Positions 41,441 to 52,235 of a stretch of DNA of 64,000 nt are shown here, piece after piece. Position 1 is the stretch's first letter; every line of letters begins with the position of its first letter. A model generated the notes under the pieces. That model did not search any database. It saw only the letters and a list, made by a program, of their open reading frames with translations, and was not told where the DNA came from. Source of the DNA: Dendrolimus kikuchii (taxonomy: Eukaryota; Arthropoda; Insecta; Lepidoptera; Lasiocampidae). The DNA is taken from positions 3,103,001 to 3,167,000 of the forward strand of contig CM034409.1 in assembly GCA_019925095.2 (NCBI GenBank), given 5' to 3'. The position numbers and the translations under genes are program-made.

Positions 41441-42020
41441 CGTTATATTTGTTAAATGTTAGCGCCCGTCCGCGACTTCATATTCATCTGAAATACAGAC
41501 ACAATTGCCAACGACGTCTGCCCTTATGCGTCTACTTAACTTCGAGCCTCGCTTTCGACGAGGACGCGTGTTATTCTGCTCGCACCGTACCCCCCTATAT
41601 TTATATAATGATTCATCACAATCCGTTCACTAGATTTTACGTATAACTATGAGTAGCAAACCAAACCAATTATATAAAACCGCCTTTATTCTTTGATCTA
41701 GATAAGTTTATAATAATACATTACGATTGATTTTATAATTATTACGAAAAGTAATTTCAACGACAAGTCATTGTATATAATGACAGACAATGTCTTGAAA
41801 AATTTTTAAAGTATCAGAATATGTATGGCTTCAATGCAAATAGCATTGATTTTGCCAAAGTCAAGGTATGCCTTGAACAATTCGAACGAATGAATGAATG
41901 ACTGAATGAATCTTTATTTGTAAAAATACAGGTAAGATAATAGTTGTAGGTACATAAGATGGTAACAAAGTCAAATGTTCTCACTGTATTTGACCTACAT
42001 GTCAATCTAAAAACAAAAAA
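41441..42020. other. No recognised feature; GAATGAATGA run at 41888
   Basis: A short tetranucleotide run and AT-rich DNA. No supported gene. Confidence 0.35.
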
Positions 42021-42021
42021 A

Positions 42022-42225
42022 AATGTGTGTGCAGTTCACACACAGTAGAAGTGAAAAATATAGAGGCGAACATAAATTATATCTACAACGCTTAGTAGAC
42101 AAGAGTGAAGAGGATATGAAGCACCGTACAAAAGACCGGACCGGACCGGAGACCGAGTAGTATGAAACGTTGTATAATGTATTCTATCTCATTCGCTCGC
42201 ACTTTGTGAACTGCACATATATACA
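42022..42225. mobile_element. MITE E remnants
   Basis: AAATGTGTGTGCAGTTCACA at 42022 and, after a gap, TTCTATCTCATTCGCTCGCA with GTGAACTGCACATATATA at 42205. Both are broken MITE E ends. Confidence 0.55.
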
Positions 42226-42411
42226 TTTCTTTATAGATGATAAATTTTTATATCTATAAACTTGAGGAATGATTGGTCTTCCAAACTTTCATCCCCCTAT
42301 TGCAACCCGTTCTTGTTGTATTTATCTATCCCTATCTGTAAACTACAAAAATGTCCTAAGTTAAAATTATTTAATACAAACAATACAAAATTACCAAAAT
42401 GATTAGATTTT

Positions 42412-42722
42412 TAATTTTATTGCAGGAGCTCAGCAGACAGGCAGACGGCCCTCTTGATGGAAAGCGGTTACCATCGCCTATAGACATTTGCAACACCAAA
42501 GGTGTTACAAATGCGCTGCTGCTCTCTTAAGGGAGACTGGAACCTGGTCACTAATGCCGGAACTCAACTCAAGGTTGTTATGGCGACATACTTTAGACCA
42601 GGGGTGGTAGCCATCCAGTCGGGCAAATGCCCTACCACCTGGCTGTAAGTTGTTTTGTCGCCTCTTACGACAGGCCGCCCGGCCGCAGGAAATTATATTC
42701 TTTCTCCGTTCCTGCACGGATA
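42412..42722 (-). mobile_element. SINE-M, full length
   Basis: Complete reverse copy, little diverged (for example ATTATATTC for ATTGTATTC near the head). Confidence 0.9.
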
Positions 42723-42749
42723 ATAGATAATGGTTAGTATCGGTTTTTC

Positions 42750-42797
42750 CTTTCATCTAGTTTCAAATCACAACGATCCTAAAGAAGTTTCACTTGG
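42750..42797. mobile_element. MITE E end
   Basis: TTTCAAATCACAACGATCCT followed by AAAGAAGTTTCACTT is the MITE E terminus. The rest is missing. Confidence 0.65.
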
Positions 42798-43076
42798 TCA
42801 TATAAAATTGAACTAATGATTTCGTCAATCGATTATTTTGAAATAAGCAATGGCAAATGCGTGCGTGCGATTTGGCTGAAATTTCAGTTAGCCTACATTA
42901 CAAATAGCCGACATTATTTGCTTTATGTTATGGCAATGCGCTGCTGATTTCGTAATGGCCTCATTACGAGTTCCAGAATGGCTATTAGTGCTATAGAAAC
43001 CTATAATTGGCAATTAGAAATATTTTTTCTAATTAACCCGTGACCATTCCAACAGTAATACCCTATAAATAATTTT
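42798..43076. other. No recognised feature
   Basis: No supported element. Confidence 0.4.
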
Positions 43077-43430
43077 TTTTATTTTATTTTCTTGCATGAG
43101 TACAGTAGACAGCTATTTTATCCGTGCAGGAACGGAGAAAGAATATAATTTCCTGCGGCCGGGCGGCCTGTCGTAAGAGGCGACAAAACAGCCCACAGTC
43201 AGGTGGTAGGGTATTTGCCCGACTGGATGGCTACCATCCTTGGTCTAGAGTATGCCGCCATAACAACTTTGAGTTGTGCTCCGGTATTAGTGGCCAGGTT
43301 CCAGTCTCCCTTAAGAGAGCAGCAGCGCATTTGTAGCACCTTTGGTCTTACAAATGTCCATAGGCGATGGTAACAGCTTTCTATCCAGTGGGCCGTCTGC
43401 CTGTCTGCTGAACTCCTGAAATAAAAAAAA
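43077..43430 (+). mobile_element. SINE-M, full length, next to a reversed tail stub
   Basis: 43077-43112 is the reversed 3' tip of a SINE-M (TTGCATGAGTACAGTAGACA). From 43115 a complete forward copy follows, with an A tail at 43419-43431. Confidence 0.85.
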
Positions 43431-43524
43431 ACTAACCAAATCATAATTTGCAGTAAACCTGCGAAAAATCGAAATGTGTGCTGGGAGCAAACATTTCGTT
43501 TGTTTTAAACCCTACATGTTTGAG

Positions 43525-43633
43525 TCGGTTCGGGGATGGTTTAGATTCACAATTAGACTCGGTAGGTGGCGTTGGGATCGGGTTCTAGATTTTTATTTTT
43601 TCAGGGCAGAACAACGTCCCCCGGAAATGCTAG
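43525..43633 (+). mobile_element. Helitron B 3' part
   Basis: GGTAGGTGGCGTTGGGATCG, TTTATTTTTTCAGGGCAG and an end GGAAATGCTAG followed by T. Confidence 0.75.
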
Positions 43634-44096
43634 TTGTAAATAATTTAGTAAGTACAGTAGATTACATAGATACGCCTACACATACCTATTACCATGCCTA
43701 TTTCACATAGCGGTAGGCAGAGACAATGGAACTCACTTTTTTCCTAAATCTGCTTTCTTTTATCTCTTAACGCAATCAGGTTTATTAGAGGTACTTTATG
43801 CCTGTGTCGAACTCTTTTGAATTAATGAAGAACACTTTCAGACTAGCGTTTTTTTTACGCGTACACGGGCTTATTCCGGTGTGTGTGTACGCCCGAACCT
43901 CTGGTGGCGAGTGTCAGGAGCAATATGGGCGCGCGGGGAGGTTTCTCTCGCGACTCGTGCTTATAAGAATTTATAAGCGCGTCAACGCTCGTACAGACTT
44001 ACACAGCTTATAATTGCGATCGGCAGTTTTAGTTTACGCAGAAAAGTACAGACCGGTTTTCGATATGTAAATATGTTAACTTCTATTCGTAAGCGG
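43634..44096. other. No recognised feature
   Basis: A 71-codon frame at 43798-44013 is in GC-rich sequence but shows no domain. Confidence 0.35.
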
Positions 44097-44097
44097 A

Positions 44098-44411
44098 TTT
44101 TTTTTTATTGCAGGAGATCAGCAGACAGGCAGACGGCTCACTTGATGGAAAGCGGTTACCATCGCCTATAAACATTTGCAACACCGAAGTTGCTACAAAT
44201 GCGCTGCTGCCCTCTTAAGGGAGACTGGAACCTGGTCGCTAATGCCGGAACACAACTCAAGGTTGTTATGGCGACATACTTTAGACCAGGGGTGGTAGCC
44301 ATCCAGTCGCTCAAATGCCCTACCACCTGGATGTGGGTTGTTAAGTCGCCACTTACGACAGGCCGCCCGGTCGCAGGAAATTGTATTCTTTCTCCGTTCC
44401 TGCACGGATAG
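44098..44411 (-). mobile_element. SINE-M, full length
   Basis: Complete reverse copy with T-run at 44099-44107 and head at 44385-44410. Confidence 0.9.
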
Positions 44412-45144
44412 AAATGAAGAATAGAAATGTCAATGTTGCTTGCATTCTTAGCTCTTTTCTGCTTACACGATTCGCACACTCTCGCGGGCTATTATAATTG
44501 ATCTACTGTGCAGGTACATCGTGAGGAATTATTAGTTGCGCGACGCGCCCACTACGCGCTTCAAAAAGCGAGCTTATATACGCTCGTAAAAAACGCTAGT
44601 CTGTTACCCCAAGAGCAACGCACAGTGCAGATATCGACGTGCCTTTGAAGAGCTTAATGAATCGCCATACCGAGTCATTGAAGGCCATTCAAGGCGTATC
44701 TCGTACATTGAGCGCATCCCCTCGCTGTGACACTCGACCCACTTCGAGTGCACCGACCCCACTGCTATTGAGCGTAGGTATACCAACCCCAACCGAAATA
44801 AAGTTTTGGTTTTAGTATTCTTTGCACTATTTCTTTCAACATACGGACGAACGTGGAGATTTTTGCAAGGGTTCCGTTTTGCCGAAGTGCCTACGGAACC
44901 CTAGAACTAAATATAGCAGTGATTAAACTGTGTTACTTGCATATATTATAGAAGGTAACGACGTCATTTGTCGGGATAAAAAGTATACTAAGTAGCGAGT
45001 TTAATTTAAATCCGTTAGTTTTCACGTGATGCTCTAATAGACAGACAGACACATATTAAAAAAATGTTTTTCCGAATCTGCTGATCTTGATTAGCCGCTC
45101 TGATTTTTTTTCTTTTAAATAAACTCGACCCTTCTACGGATTTA
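44412..45144. other. Unclassified; possible LTR-like segment
   Basis: 44500-44860 has CGCGACGCGCCCACTACGCG, a CTTATATACGC box and AATAAAG at 44803. This is reminiscent of an LTR, but I find no second copy. 44868-44905 contains AGGGTTCCGT and ACGGAACCCT, a small inverted repeat of a kind common in Lepidoptera. Confidence 0.35.
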
Positions 45145-45351
45145 GGGCCGCTTGCATAAGGTTGCTTAAATTTATTTAAGAAACGTAAAACTTATTTAAC
45201 ACCCTTAAATCGTATTTAGCGTCTTGCACAACGCAAAATTTGCCGCTAAATATGTTTAAAGAACTATCAACACGTTTTGTGTAAAACATATTTAGGCAGT
45301 TTAATATAATTAACTAATTTTATTTAAAGGTGATCGTTCTGCAAGCGGCCC
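45145..45351. mobile_element. TTA-type MITE (PIF/Harbinger-like)
   Basis: 12-bp perfect terminal repeats GGGCCGCTTGCA and TGCAAGCGGCCC enclose 207 bp. TTA at 45142-45144 and 45352-45354 is the target duplication. GGGCC ends with TTA duplications are characteristic of PIF/Harbinger-type elements. Non-coding. Confidence 0.9.
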
Positions 45352-45391
45352 TTAGTATTAGAGAGATTTTCCCATATAAATAAATTCTTTC

Positions 45392-45780
45392 CTTTTTTTT
45401 TTTTTTTTTTTTTTTTTATTGTAGTATAGGTTCGCGTTTGACCACAATCTTTCCCTATTTAGGGCGAAGATATGGTCTAGGATGGAGCACGCTTGCCTAG
45501 AAGGCACACGGGAGTTGAAGACCCCCAGGTTATAAGTATCGAGAAAGACAGACTCCGACAATGAGTTCCACTCCTTTGCGTTGCGTATGATGAAGCTAGA
45601 TGCAAAGCGCTTCGTTCTAATAGGTGGAATATCCTTTGCCAATAAAACACTTATAAATATGTATGGAGGAATGGGAATGGGAAACAGCCAGTTACATATC
45701 GACACTCTCGTGCAATAATTCACTACTGTTCGAAAAACGCAAATTTTACAGGAATCTTGTGTTTTTTGGACAGTTGACAA
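45392..45780 (-). pseudogene. LINE-J C-terminus with poly(A) tail
   Basis: The minus strand encodes [20 protein letters not shown] followed by [16 protein letters not shown], then a short tail, a stop-free run and poly(A) (T run at 45392-45417). The R.WN.L..SVF...YN...F pattern marks the end of Jockey/CR1-like LINEs. The frame is open over 165 codons, but the reverse transcriptase is missing. Confidence 0.75.
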
Positions 45781-45781
45781 T

Positions 45782-45990
45782 TTATCAGTGCAGGAACGGA
45801 GAAAGAATACAATTTCCTGTGGCCAGGCGGCCTGTCGTAAGAGGCGACAAAACAAACCACAGCTAGGTAGTAGGGTATTTGCCCGTCTGGATGACTGCCA
45901 CCTCCGGTCTAGAGTATGCCGTCATAACAACCTCGAGTTGTGTTCCGGCACTAGTGACCTGGTTCGGGTCTCCCTTTAGAGAGCAGCAAG
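45782..45990 (+). mobile_element. SINE-M, 3'-truncated by next copy
   Basis: Forward copy from TCAGTGCAGGAACGG to GAGAGCAGCAAGAC, cut where a reversed SINE-M begins. Confidence 0.85.
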
Positions 45991-46306
45991 ACATTTTTTT
46001 TATTGCAGGAGATTAGTAGACAGGCAGACGGCCCACTTGATGGAAAGCGGTTACCATCGCCTATGGACATTTGCAACAGCAAAGTTGTTACAAATGTGCT
46101 GCTGCTCTCTTAAGGGAGACTGGAACCTGGTCACTAATGCCGGAACACAACTCAAGGTTGTTATGGCGACATACTTTAGAGCAGGGGTGGTAGCCATCCA
46201 GTCGGGAAAATGCCCTACCACCTGGCTGTGGGTTGTTAAGTCGCCTCTTACGACAGGCCGTCCGGCCGCAGGAAATTGTATTCTTTTTCCGTTCCTGCAC
46301 GGATAT
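45991..46306 (-). mobile_element. SINE-M, full length
   Basis: Complete reverse copy inserted, tail first, into the forward copy at 45782. The remaining 3' part of a forward copy reappears at 46325. Confidence 0.85.
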
Positions 46307-46324
46307 TTGTATAAGTTGTGTGTG

Positions 46325-46430
46325 TGGATTTGTAGCACCTTTGGTATTACAAGTGTCTATAGACGATAGTAACCGCTTTCCATCAAGTGGGTCGTCTGCC
46401 TATCTGCTGAACTCGTGTAATAAAAAAAGT
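46325..46430 (+). mobile_element. SINE-M 3' part
   Basis: GGATTTGTAGCACCTTTGG to CTGAACTCGTGTAATAAAAA. It starts close to where the copy at 45782 was broken (gcagcaagac / gatttgtagcacc), so the two are probably one SINE-M split by 45991-46306. Confidence 0.8.
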
Positions 46431-46616
46431 TAAAAAATTTCCCTATAATAAAGACATCTTGAGTATATTTTTCATAAGTAACAGTAGTACAAAAATCTGT
46501 AAAAAATGCAGCATATATGGATCCCAAGTTACTGATGCTAAAATCAATTTAATTTTAATTTAATTCGATTTGCTAATTATTGTTATTAGTTTTATATTAA
46601 GTACCTGCCGTGATAT

Positions 46617-47070
46617 TATTTAATTTCATATAATCGAATACAATGCAAGAAAACTTAACTTATTTGTATTGTATTCTACTCATAGTCTCTCAAGATTATA
46701 AGTAGAATACTGAGCCTAGATCACCGTCTTGTATGGGTAAGGTGCCCAGAAGGCTGGCTACGTTTCCTCGCTGGATCGCCATACTGATCCGTTGGCCGAG
46801 GTAAGCACTAGCCCTCTGATCACCTGAAGAGTCAATGAGTCGTTTCGATAAATTTTAGTGGAGGCTCATGGCCTCAGGACCCCACGGTCCAAGCGTCTCG
46901 AAAGCAAACGGCACAAACATATAATTCTCACTGAGGGTTGCATATTTGCGCCGCTTGAGTGATTCGGCTGTTTCCGCCGCTGAAACGGCTGATCTAGACG
47001 TGTTTGGTAAATGGGATGCGGCCAACGTGTCTACGCAAGTCGTATCCCACACCAAAGGCTTGCCACGCTG
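46617..47070 (-). pseudogene. LINE-Z C-terminus and 3'UTR
   Basis: The minus strand encodes PLVWDTTCVDTLAASHLP, ESLKRRKYATLSENYMFVPF and ETLGPWGPEAMSLH, then a nonsense codon (TAA where the 14104 copy has CAA). It continues in frame with [20 protein letters not shown] to VFYL. The 3'UTR with its GAATACAAT/ATTGTATTC hairpin (46635-46675) is shared with 14350-14390. Confidence 0.8.
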
Positions 47071-47464
47071 CCAGGGAAATATATGCTGTGTAATATTTTT
47101 TCAGTAAAAGTATATTACGTACGGGGGATTGGGGGCGTCGATATATTCATTAGACGAAATTACATGATAATCAGTTTATTTTTCGATTCTAAAGCATTAA
47201 AGATAAAACAAAACAATTTATTTCACAATCTATCCAAGAAAGGTAGACTGTCTCTGAGTTGAAATATTAAGTCTTATGAGCATAACAGACGACAGGGCGA
47301 TTTGTAATGAGCTTATACAAAGACTACCGAGCGACGGGAAGCGCTTTAGTGTTCGGTATAAAAGGCCTTCCAGATGACCTCCTTAGAAGTTCGTTTAATG
47401 TTATAGCTTGTAAGTAGATTAATACTGTGTTCTTATATCTTGCTATGCATTAATTTTTTATCCG
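47071..47464. other. No recognised feature
   Basis: AT-rich; no supported element. Confidence 0.4.
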
Positions 47465-47720
47465 TATTAAAAATGCCATCGGAATTACTATAGAATTTAT
47501 TAGAACTATACAAACACGTATAACACAGGTACAAACATAACTGGACGCAACCAGTACAAACGTGATGCACGATTTAATAACACGCGCAAAGTCCGCCACT
47601 ATATAGCTTATCGAATGTACACACGTCTTGCTCGTATCGTAATCGTCGCTTGACTGCCTCCTCTCTCCATCCTGCCATCGTTTTATACTTCACAAATACA
47701 AATGTATCCCGTATCGTCGA
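47465..47720 (-). mobile_element. Solo LTR-like sequence
   Basis: Reverse copy of 36445-36705: GTATAAAACGATGG TATA region at the right, TGTTATACGTGTTTGTATAG and AATAAATTC on the minus strand, and GCCATCGGAATTACTATAG at the left. No internal coding region. Confidence 0.6.
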
Positions 47721-48121
47721 CTTCATTTCCTAGAAATTGTAATCCGCACACCTGACTAATTATAAACGGCCATAAACGAGTACAATAGGCTGTTCTCCAC
47801 AATAACCAATGAATAATTAAACAAAAGAAGACAATCATAAAGGTATTACAACTAGTTCAAATGCCGACAGGTAATAGCGTGCTTCGTGGAATTTGTCTTT
47901 GTCGGGGGGCTAAGTTGTAATAATATAATTTCCTGCGGCGTAATTAATTGTCATAAAAGGCGAAAAAACTGCCCACAGGCAAAAAAATCAAATGCTTGTT
48001 CGTTGATCTCGCTAAAACTCAAAAATGACTTGACCGATTTGAATATTGTTTTTTGTTTTATTCGCTCTTATACAGGGGTAGTTTAAAATAAAAATATAGA
48101 AAAACCGATAAATAATATTGT
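47721..48121. other. Diverged SINE-M piece and Helitron C 5' piece
   Basis: 47915-47980 (TTTCCTGCGGCG, TAAAAGGCGAAAAAACTGCC, CACAG) is a diverged SINE-M middle. 47987-48065 (CAAATGCTTGTTCGTTGATC, TCGCTAAAACTC) is a diverged Helitron C start. Confidence 0.5.
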
Positions 48122-48890
48122 CGAGCTGAAACTTCTTTAGAATGGTTGTGATTTGAAAACCGATGAAACGAAAAAGTTACATTAAAAACACATAAAATTC
48201 AACCTTATTTAATTCGAAATAAAACACATTTCTCTTTACCCTTTAGTATTAATTTTCAATTTAAATAAAACTTAAAAGATTTCAAAGGAATTTTAGCTCT
48301 ATCTGTATATTGTTAAGGCAGATATTCTTTTATACGTAGATCAAGGGAATTTCTACGTAACAGTGCATTGAATTTTGAACTTTATGTTAATGATTTAAAA
48401 TGTAATTTAAATTGAATTTTTAAAGTTATAATATGTTGACGGGTGTAGGCTAAAGGAATTATATTTACTAGTGGTCGCCCAGTGGTTGAAGTATAACCAT
48501 AATAATTAATTTAAATTATAAGTTTGAACATTATTAAGGTTCTGTTGTCAAAGACTATATACTTCTATAATCACAGATTTCGCCAAGGCTACACTGTGAA
48601 TTTGACTTTAACAATGAACAAAAGAGTATAGAAATATATGCGTGATTGTGTCAAATATATGGTAGTGTGTGTAATGTTTTATTTGCATAATTAAAAAAAA
48701 AAATTAGCATTCTACACTCCTTCTCTATAAGTGTACGAAATTTCATACTCCGCCGTCCGCGCAATTTTCGTAAAAAGGGGTACAAAGTTTTTGCTTCAAG
48801 TATTAATATAATGATGTTTAAAAGTTAGAGAAGAATTATCTGTGAGTGTATTCTCTAAAGTTTCACTTCTACGGCGTGTGATATGCACAC
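48122..48890. mobile_element. MITE E2 interrupted by Helitron D
   Basis: Left part 48122-48467 (GAAACTTCTTTAGAATGG to GGAATTATATTTA). Right part 48815-48890 (TGTTTAAAAGTTAGAGAAGA to TCACTTCTACGGCGTG). They rejoin into the expected MITE E order. Confidence 0.85.
48468..48814 (-). mobile_element. Helitron D nested in MITE E2
   Basis: The plus strand starts CTAGTGGTCGCCCAGTGG after A and ends TTAATATAATGA before T, giving TC...CTAG on the minus strand. Contains the usual CACAGATTTCGCCAAGGC block. Confidence 0.9.
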
Positions 48891-49619
48891 TCAACAATTT
48901 TTATATGGAAATGCCCTCTTTGAATTATGGACCTATTGTCAGCTACTGTCATTCTTGCTGTGCGGTTGTGTAAAATTCGTCTTTTCTTAAAAAGATTTCT
49001 ATGGTGAGAGAGAGTGAGTGCTGTAGTACAATTGGATCCGGTAGTTGGAGCTGAAATCGGGTAATTTTTTTTTTCAAGGCACAACGACTGCCGTGTCCGC
49101 TTGCTGAGGATGTCGAGTTCATTTAAAAGTTATTGACTTTCAGAATATAGGTCGTACCATTCACAACATTATTATATTTGCTGTCTTAACTCAGTTGAAC
49201 TAAAACCTATAATGTAGTTCCGAAGCGATCGTGACAGAGTCTGCAGCTGCGCCGCGCTCAGATTGCTTTATTATTGCATTAGATGCGCCTTCAAACTGTT
49301 TGCGTGTACCAAACTCATTTAAATTATTAGTGTACCGGGACCTTTACCACGTATGCTGCGGGGGTATTTCCTTTGGGATATTTTGCCTCGTTCCAGGATA
49401 TAAATATACGCCGTAAACCAGAACTGCATATACAGATACCGGGGATAAACATAGCATCTATTTTGTAACGGAAAGTTAAATACTATGTAATTTTTTGTAT
49501 GTCTCGGTTTATTCGGGATAAAAAGTATCATGGGATACTTCATTATTAAAAGTTCTCATGTTGAAAGTTTCGTGATAATCTGTTTATTCTTAAGACCGTG
49601 TCTTAAAGAGGAAGAAACA
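48891..49619. other. Helitron B trace, rest unrecognised
   Basis: 49028-49090 (TTGGATCCGGTAGTTGGAGC, TCAAGGCACAACGACTGCC) is a diverged Helitron B 3' end. Nothing else is supported. Confidence 0.4.
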
Positions 49620-49758
49620 CAGGACTGTTCCAGTTTCCCTTAAGAGAGCAGCAGCGCATTTGTAGCGACTTTGGTGTTGCAAATGTCCATAGGCGATGGT
49701 AACCGCTTTCCGTCAAGTGGGCCGTCTGCCTGTCTGCTGATCTCCTGCAATAAAAAAA
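49620..49758 (+). mobile_element. SINE-M, 5'-truncated
   Basis: From TTCCAGTTTCCCTTAAGAG to CTGCTGATCTCCTGCAATA and A tail. Confidence 0.85.
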
Positions 49759-49842
49759 ATAAAAACTTGAGAGGTGTCAAGGGACACCCGGATGGAACGA
49801 AGTTCCTTTCGATTAATTAGTGAAGGAATTGTAATTGGAATT

Positions 49843-49844
<2 letters not shown>

Positions 49845-49874
<30 letters not shown>

Positions 49875-49877
49875 GAA
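49845..49877. repeat. (GA)n/(GACA)n microsatellite
   Basis: GAGAGAGAGA passes into GACAGACAGACAGACAGACA. Confidence 0.9.
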
Positions 49878-50214
49878 ACATGCGACGCCGCACAGCTTAC
49901 AATAGCTTACTATAGCAAAAAGTGTCGTGACAACTTTTCGTAAGAATTTTTTCGGTCTAGCCCCCTTTCACAACGCGCGATAAGGAACTTCGTTCCAATA
50001 AAAAAAACTGTTTTAAACATATTCAGAGCCGGGGTGCGAAAATCAGTGGGTGACCCCTTGCCAACAATATAAAGTATTTCTCATACTCCAAAAATACGCT
50101 TGAAGTTACCTGATCAGAGGGATGAAAACGGTACTTTTCGCCCCTCGGAAGCGATATTTCTGTCTGTCAAAAAAAAACTATGCCAGCCTTGTCCCAACTT
50201 TTTATGCGGCCTGT

Positions 50215-50602
50215 GTTAAATTGCGTCATAAAATTATGAGGGCGGCCGCTAGTGTGCGATGCGACCTGTGTTGACACACTGGCCCCGTCACATCTTCTAA
50301 TGACCGAGTCAGGGGCTGGCAACGCTGCCGCTTCAGCTGAGGACGTCAAACGGCGCAAATATGGAGCCTTAGGAAGGGGTTACATATTTGTGCCGTTTGG
50401 GGTTGAAACATTAGGCCCGTGGGGTCCGTCGGCAAAGAGTTTCTTTAAAGACATATGTAAGAAACTCTTTGACACTGCCCGTGATCAGAAGGCTGGCTCA
50501 TATTTTGCACAACAAATAAGTGTTGCCATAAAGCGTGGCAATGCAGCCAGCCTTCTGGGCACGCTCCCCGTTGGCAATGATCTGCTACATAATGTACTTT
50601 AG
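50215..50602 (+). pseudogene. LINE-Z C-terminus, open frame
   Basis: Open from the GRPLVCDATCVDTLAPSHL segment through EDVKRRKYGALGRGYIFVPF, VETLGPWGPSAKSF and [20 protein letters not shown] to a stop at 50600. The start used in the 116-codon frame is arbitrary, since the copy is 5'-truncated. A short AT-rich 3'UTR follows. The upstream domain of this family is seen at 63407-64000. Confidence 0.8.
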
Positions 50603-50924
50603 TTTCAATGTCTTTGGTTTTTTTTATTGTTTATTATTTTTAAATAATCAAATTGATTAAAACTTATTTATAAATTATAATTAAAAAATCAAAAAATTTA
50701 TAATGTGATAAAATATAATTTTCTTTTCACAAAATTAATATAGATTTGAGCTAAATATTTACTGTCATGAATGATTTAAAAAAAATACTGGCTGATACTT
50801 AAATAACTCTACGCTACTTAAATAATCTCCTAATTCCTAATATTCTAATGTAAGTAAATGCATATCGTACTATATTTATGTATACCACCATTGACAAATT
50901 GAATCTGTTTTATTTCTGCCACGG
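50603..50924. other. AT-rich, LINE-Z 3'UTR and flank
   Basis: Very AT-rich. Nothing beyond the probable LINE-Z 3'UTR is recognised. Confidence 0.4.
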
Positions 50925-51025
50925 GCAGTCTGGAAGAGATCGCTTCTTAGCGATAAGACCGCCCATTGTGCGCATTTAGAATATTTATATGCTTTTCTGT
51001 AATGGTGTACAATAAAGTGTCCTAT
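50925..51025 (+). mobile_element. LINE-J 3'UTR
   Basis: GCAGTCTGGAAGAGATCGCT, the hairpin ATCGCTTCTTAGCGAT, AAGACCGCCCATTGTGC and a GTACAATAAAGTG tail. Confidence 0.7.
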
Positions 51026-51034
51026 CTCTTTTTT

Positions 51035-51350
51035 TTTAATTTTTTTATTGCAGGAGTTCAGCAGACAGGCAGACGGCCCACTGGATGGAAAGCGGTTACC
51101 ATCGCCTATGGACATTTGCAACAGCAAAGGTGCTACAAATGCGCTGCTGCTCTCTTAAGTGAGTCTGGAACCTGGTCACTAATGCCGGAACACAACCCAA
51201 AGTTGTTATGGCGGCATGCTCTAGACCAGGGGTGGTAGCCATCCAGTCGGGCAAATGTCCTACCACCTGGCTGTGGGTTGTTTAGTCGCCTCTTACGACA
51301 GGCCGCCCGGCCGCAAGAAATTGTATTCTTTCTCCGTTCCTGCACGGATA
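51035..51350 (-). mobile_element. SINE-M, full length
   Basis: Complete reverse copy. A (TC)n run (51351-51367) directly follows the head. Confidence 0.9.
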
Positions 51351-51690
51351 ATCTCTCTCTCTCTCTCATTATTGAAAGTAAATTAACAAAAAACTTTTTA
51401 ACTCAGTAACTTTCAAAAGTAGGAGATTATGCATAGTATGTGTCATAAGGAGATCCCTTTGTGCCCCCTAGATCATTGCGCGTGGGTGCCACGCACCCCT
51501 TGCACCCCCGGTGTAAAGACTGTACTCAAGAAACAAATGTCTAAATGAAATCATATTCACTTTTATGTATATTGGTATGTACTAGTGGTCTTCTAAAACT
51601 ATAATATTATAACATTTCAAACATGCTGTGTCTGTACATTGAAGCTATTCAAAACAAACAAAAAAACAACTGGAATAGACTATATAAACG
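51351..51690. other. No recognised feature
   Basis: After the (TC)n run, no supported element. Confidence 0.4.
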
Positions 51691-51883
51691 ATGCAATTTT
51701 TTTCAGATTTATTTTCTCTTTGTTCGGGGTTCACGTAAAAACTACCGGGCCGATTTCGATGCGTTTTTCGCCGATCGACAGCTAATTCTTAGACTTAAAA
51801 TCTGCGCTACTTTTTATTCCGGGAATTTTTCTGGGAATTATTTGTAATGGCCAAATTGAAAAAGAAAATCGAATTCTAATGTA
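51691..51883 (+). repeat. Helitron-like repeat F, left of PLE
   Basis: GTAAAAACTACCGGGCCGAT, TAAAATCTGCGCTACTTTTT and ATTCCGGGAATTTTTCTGGG resemble 1900-2300. It ends with the left PLE target duplication at 51871-51883. Confidence 0.55.
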
Positions 51884-51939
51884 TAATAAAACTACGTTTT
51901 AACGGTTTTAAGCGCGGTAATTTTATTTGATTTTGGTTT

Positions 51940-51981
51940 TTCCGACGTTTCGGCCACTTTTCAGTGGCCGTGATCACGGAA
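51940..51981 (-). ncRNA. Hammerhead-like motif, left PLE arm
   Basis: Reverse copy of the motif at 54842-54883. On the minus strand the order is TTCC, GTGATCAC, stem GGCCACT/AGTGGCC, GAAA, CGTC, GGAA. It is identical to the right arm, as expected from a recent duplication. Confidence 0.45.
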
Positions 51982-52235
51982 GACAAAGATGTCAAGTGTC
52001 TATTGTTAAAGTTTTATTTAGCCTACCGCCAACTTATTAATTTTAATTATTTAATTTTTAATTTTGTTTATGGTTATTATTTAATCTATGCGAGCCTAAT
52101 CTAATTTACTACCGCTTCGCAACATGTTATGGCTTGAAGAGAAGAAGCGGCGCAAGAAACTCTTCAGCAAACATGCCTAGCTCTAATAATTTTATATAAT
52201 ATTAAAATGGGTGGAAGGAAAAATAAAAGTAATTA

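Noticed and set aside
45358..45420. Poly(K) start region of the 165-codon minus-strand frame
   Set aside because: Lysine codons come from the LINE-J poly(A) tail, not from protein-coding sequence.
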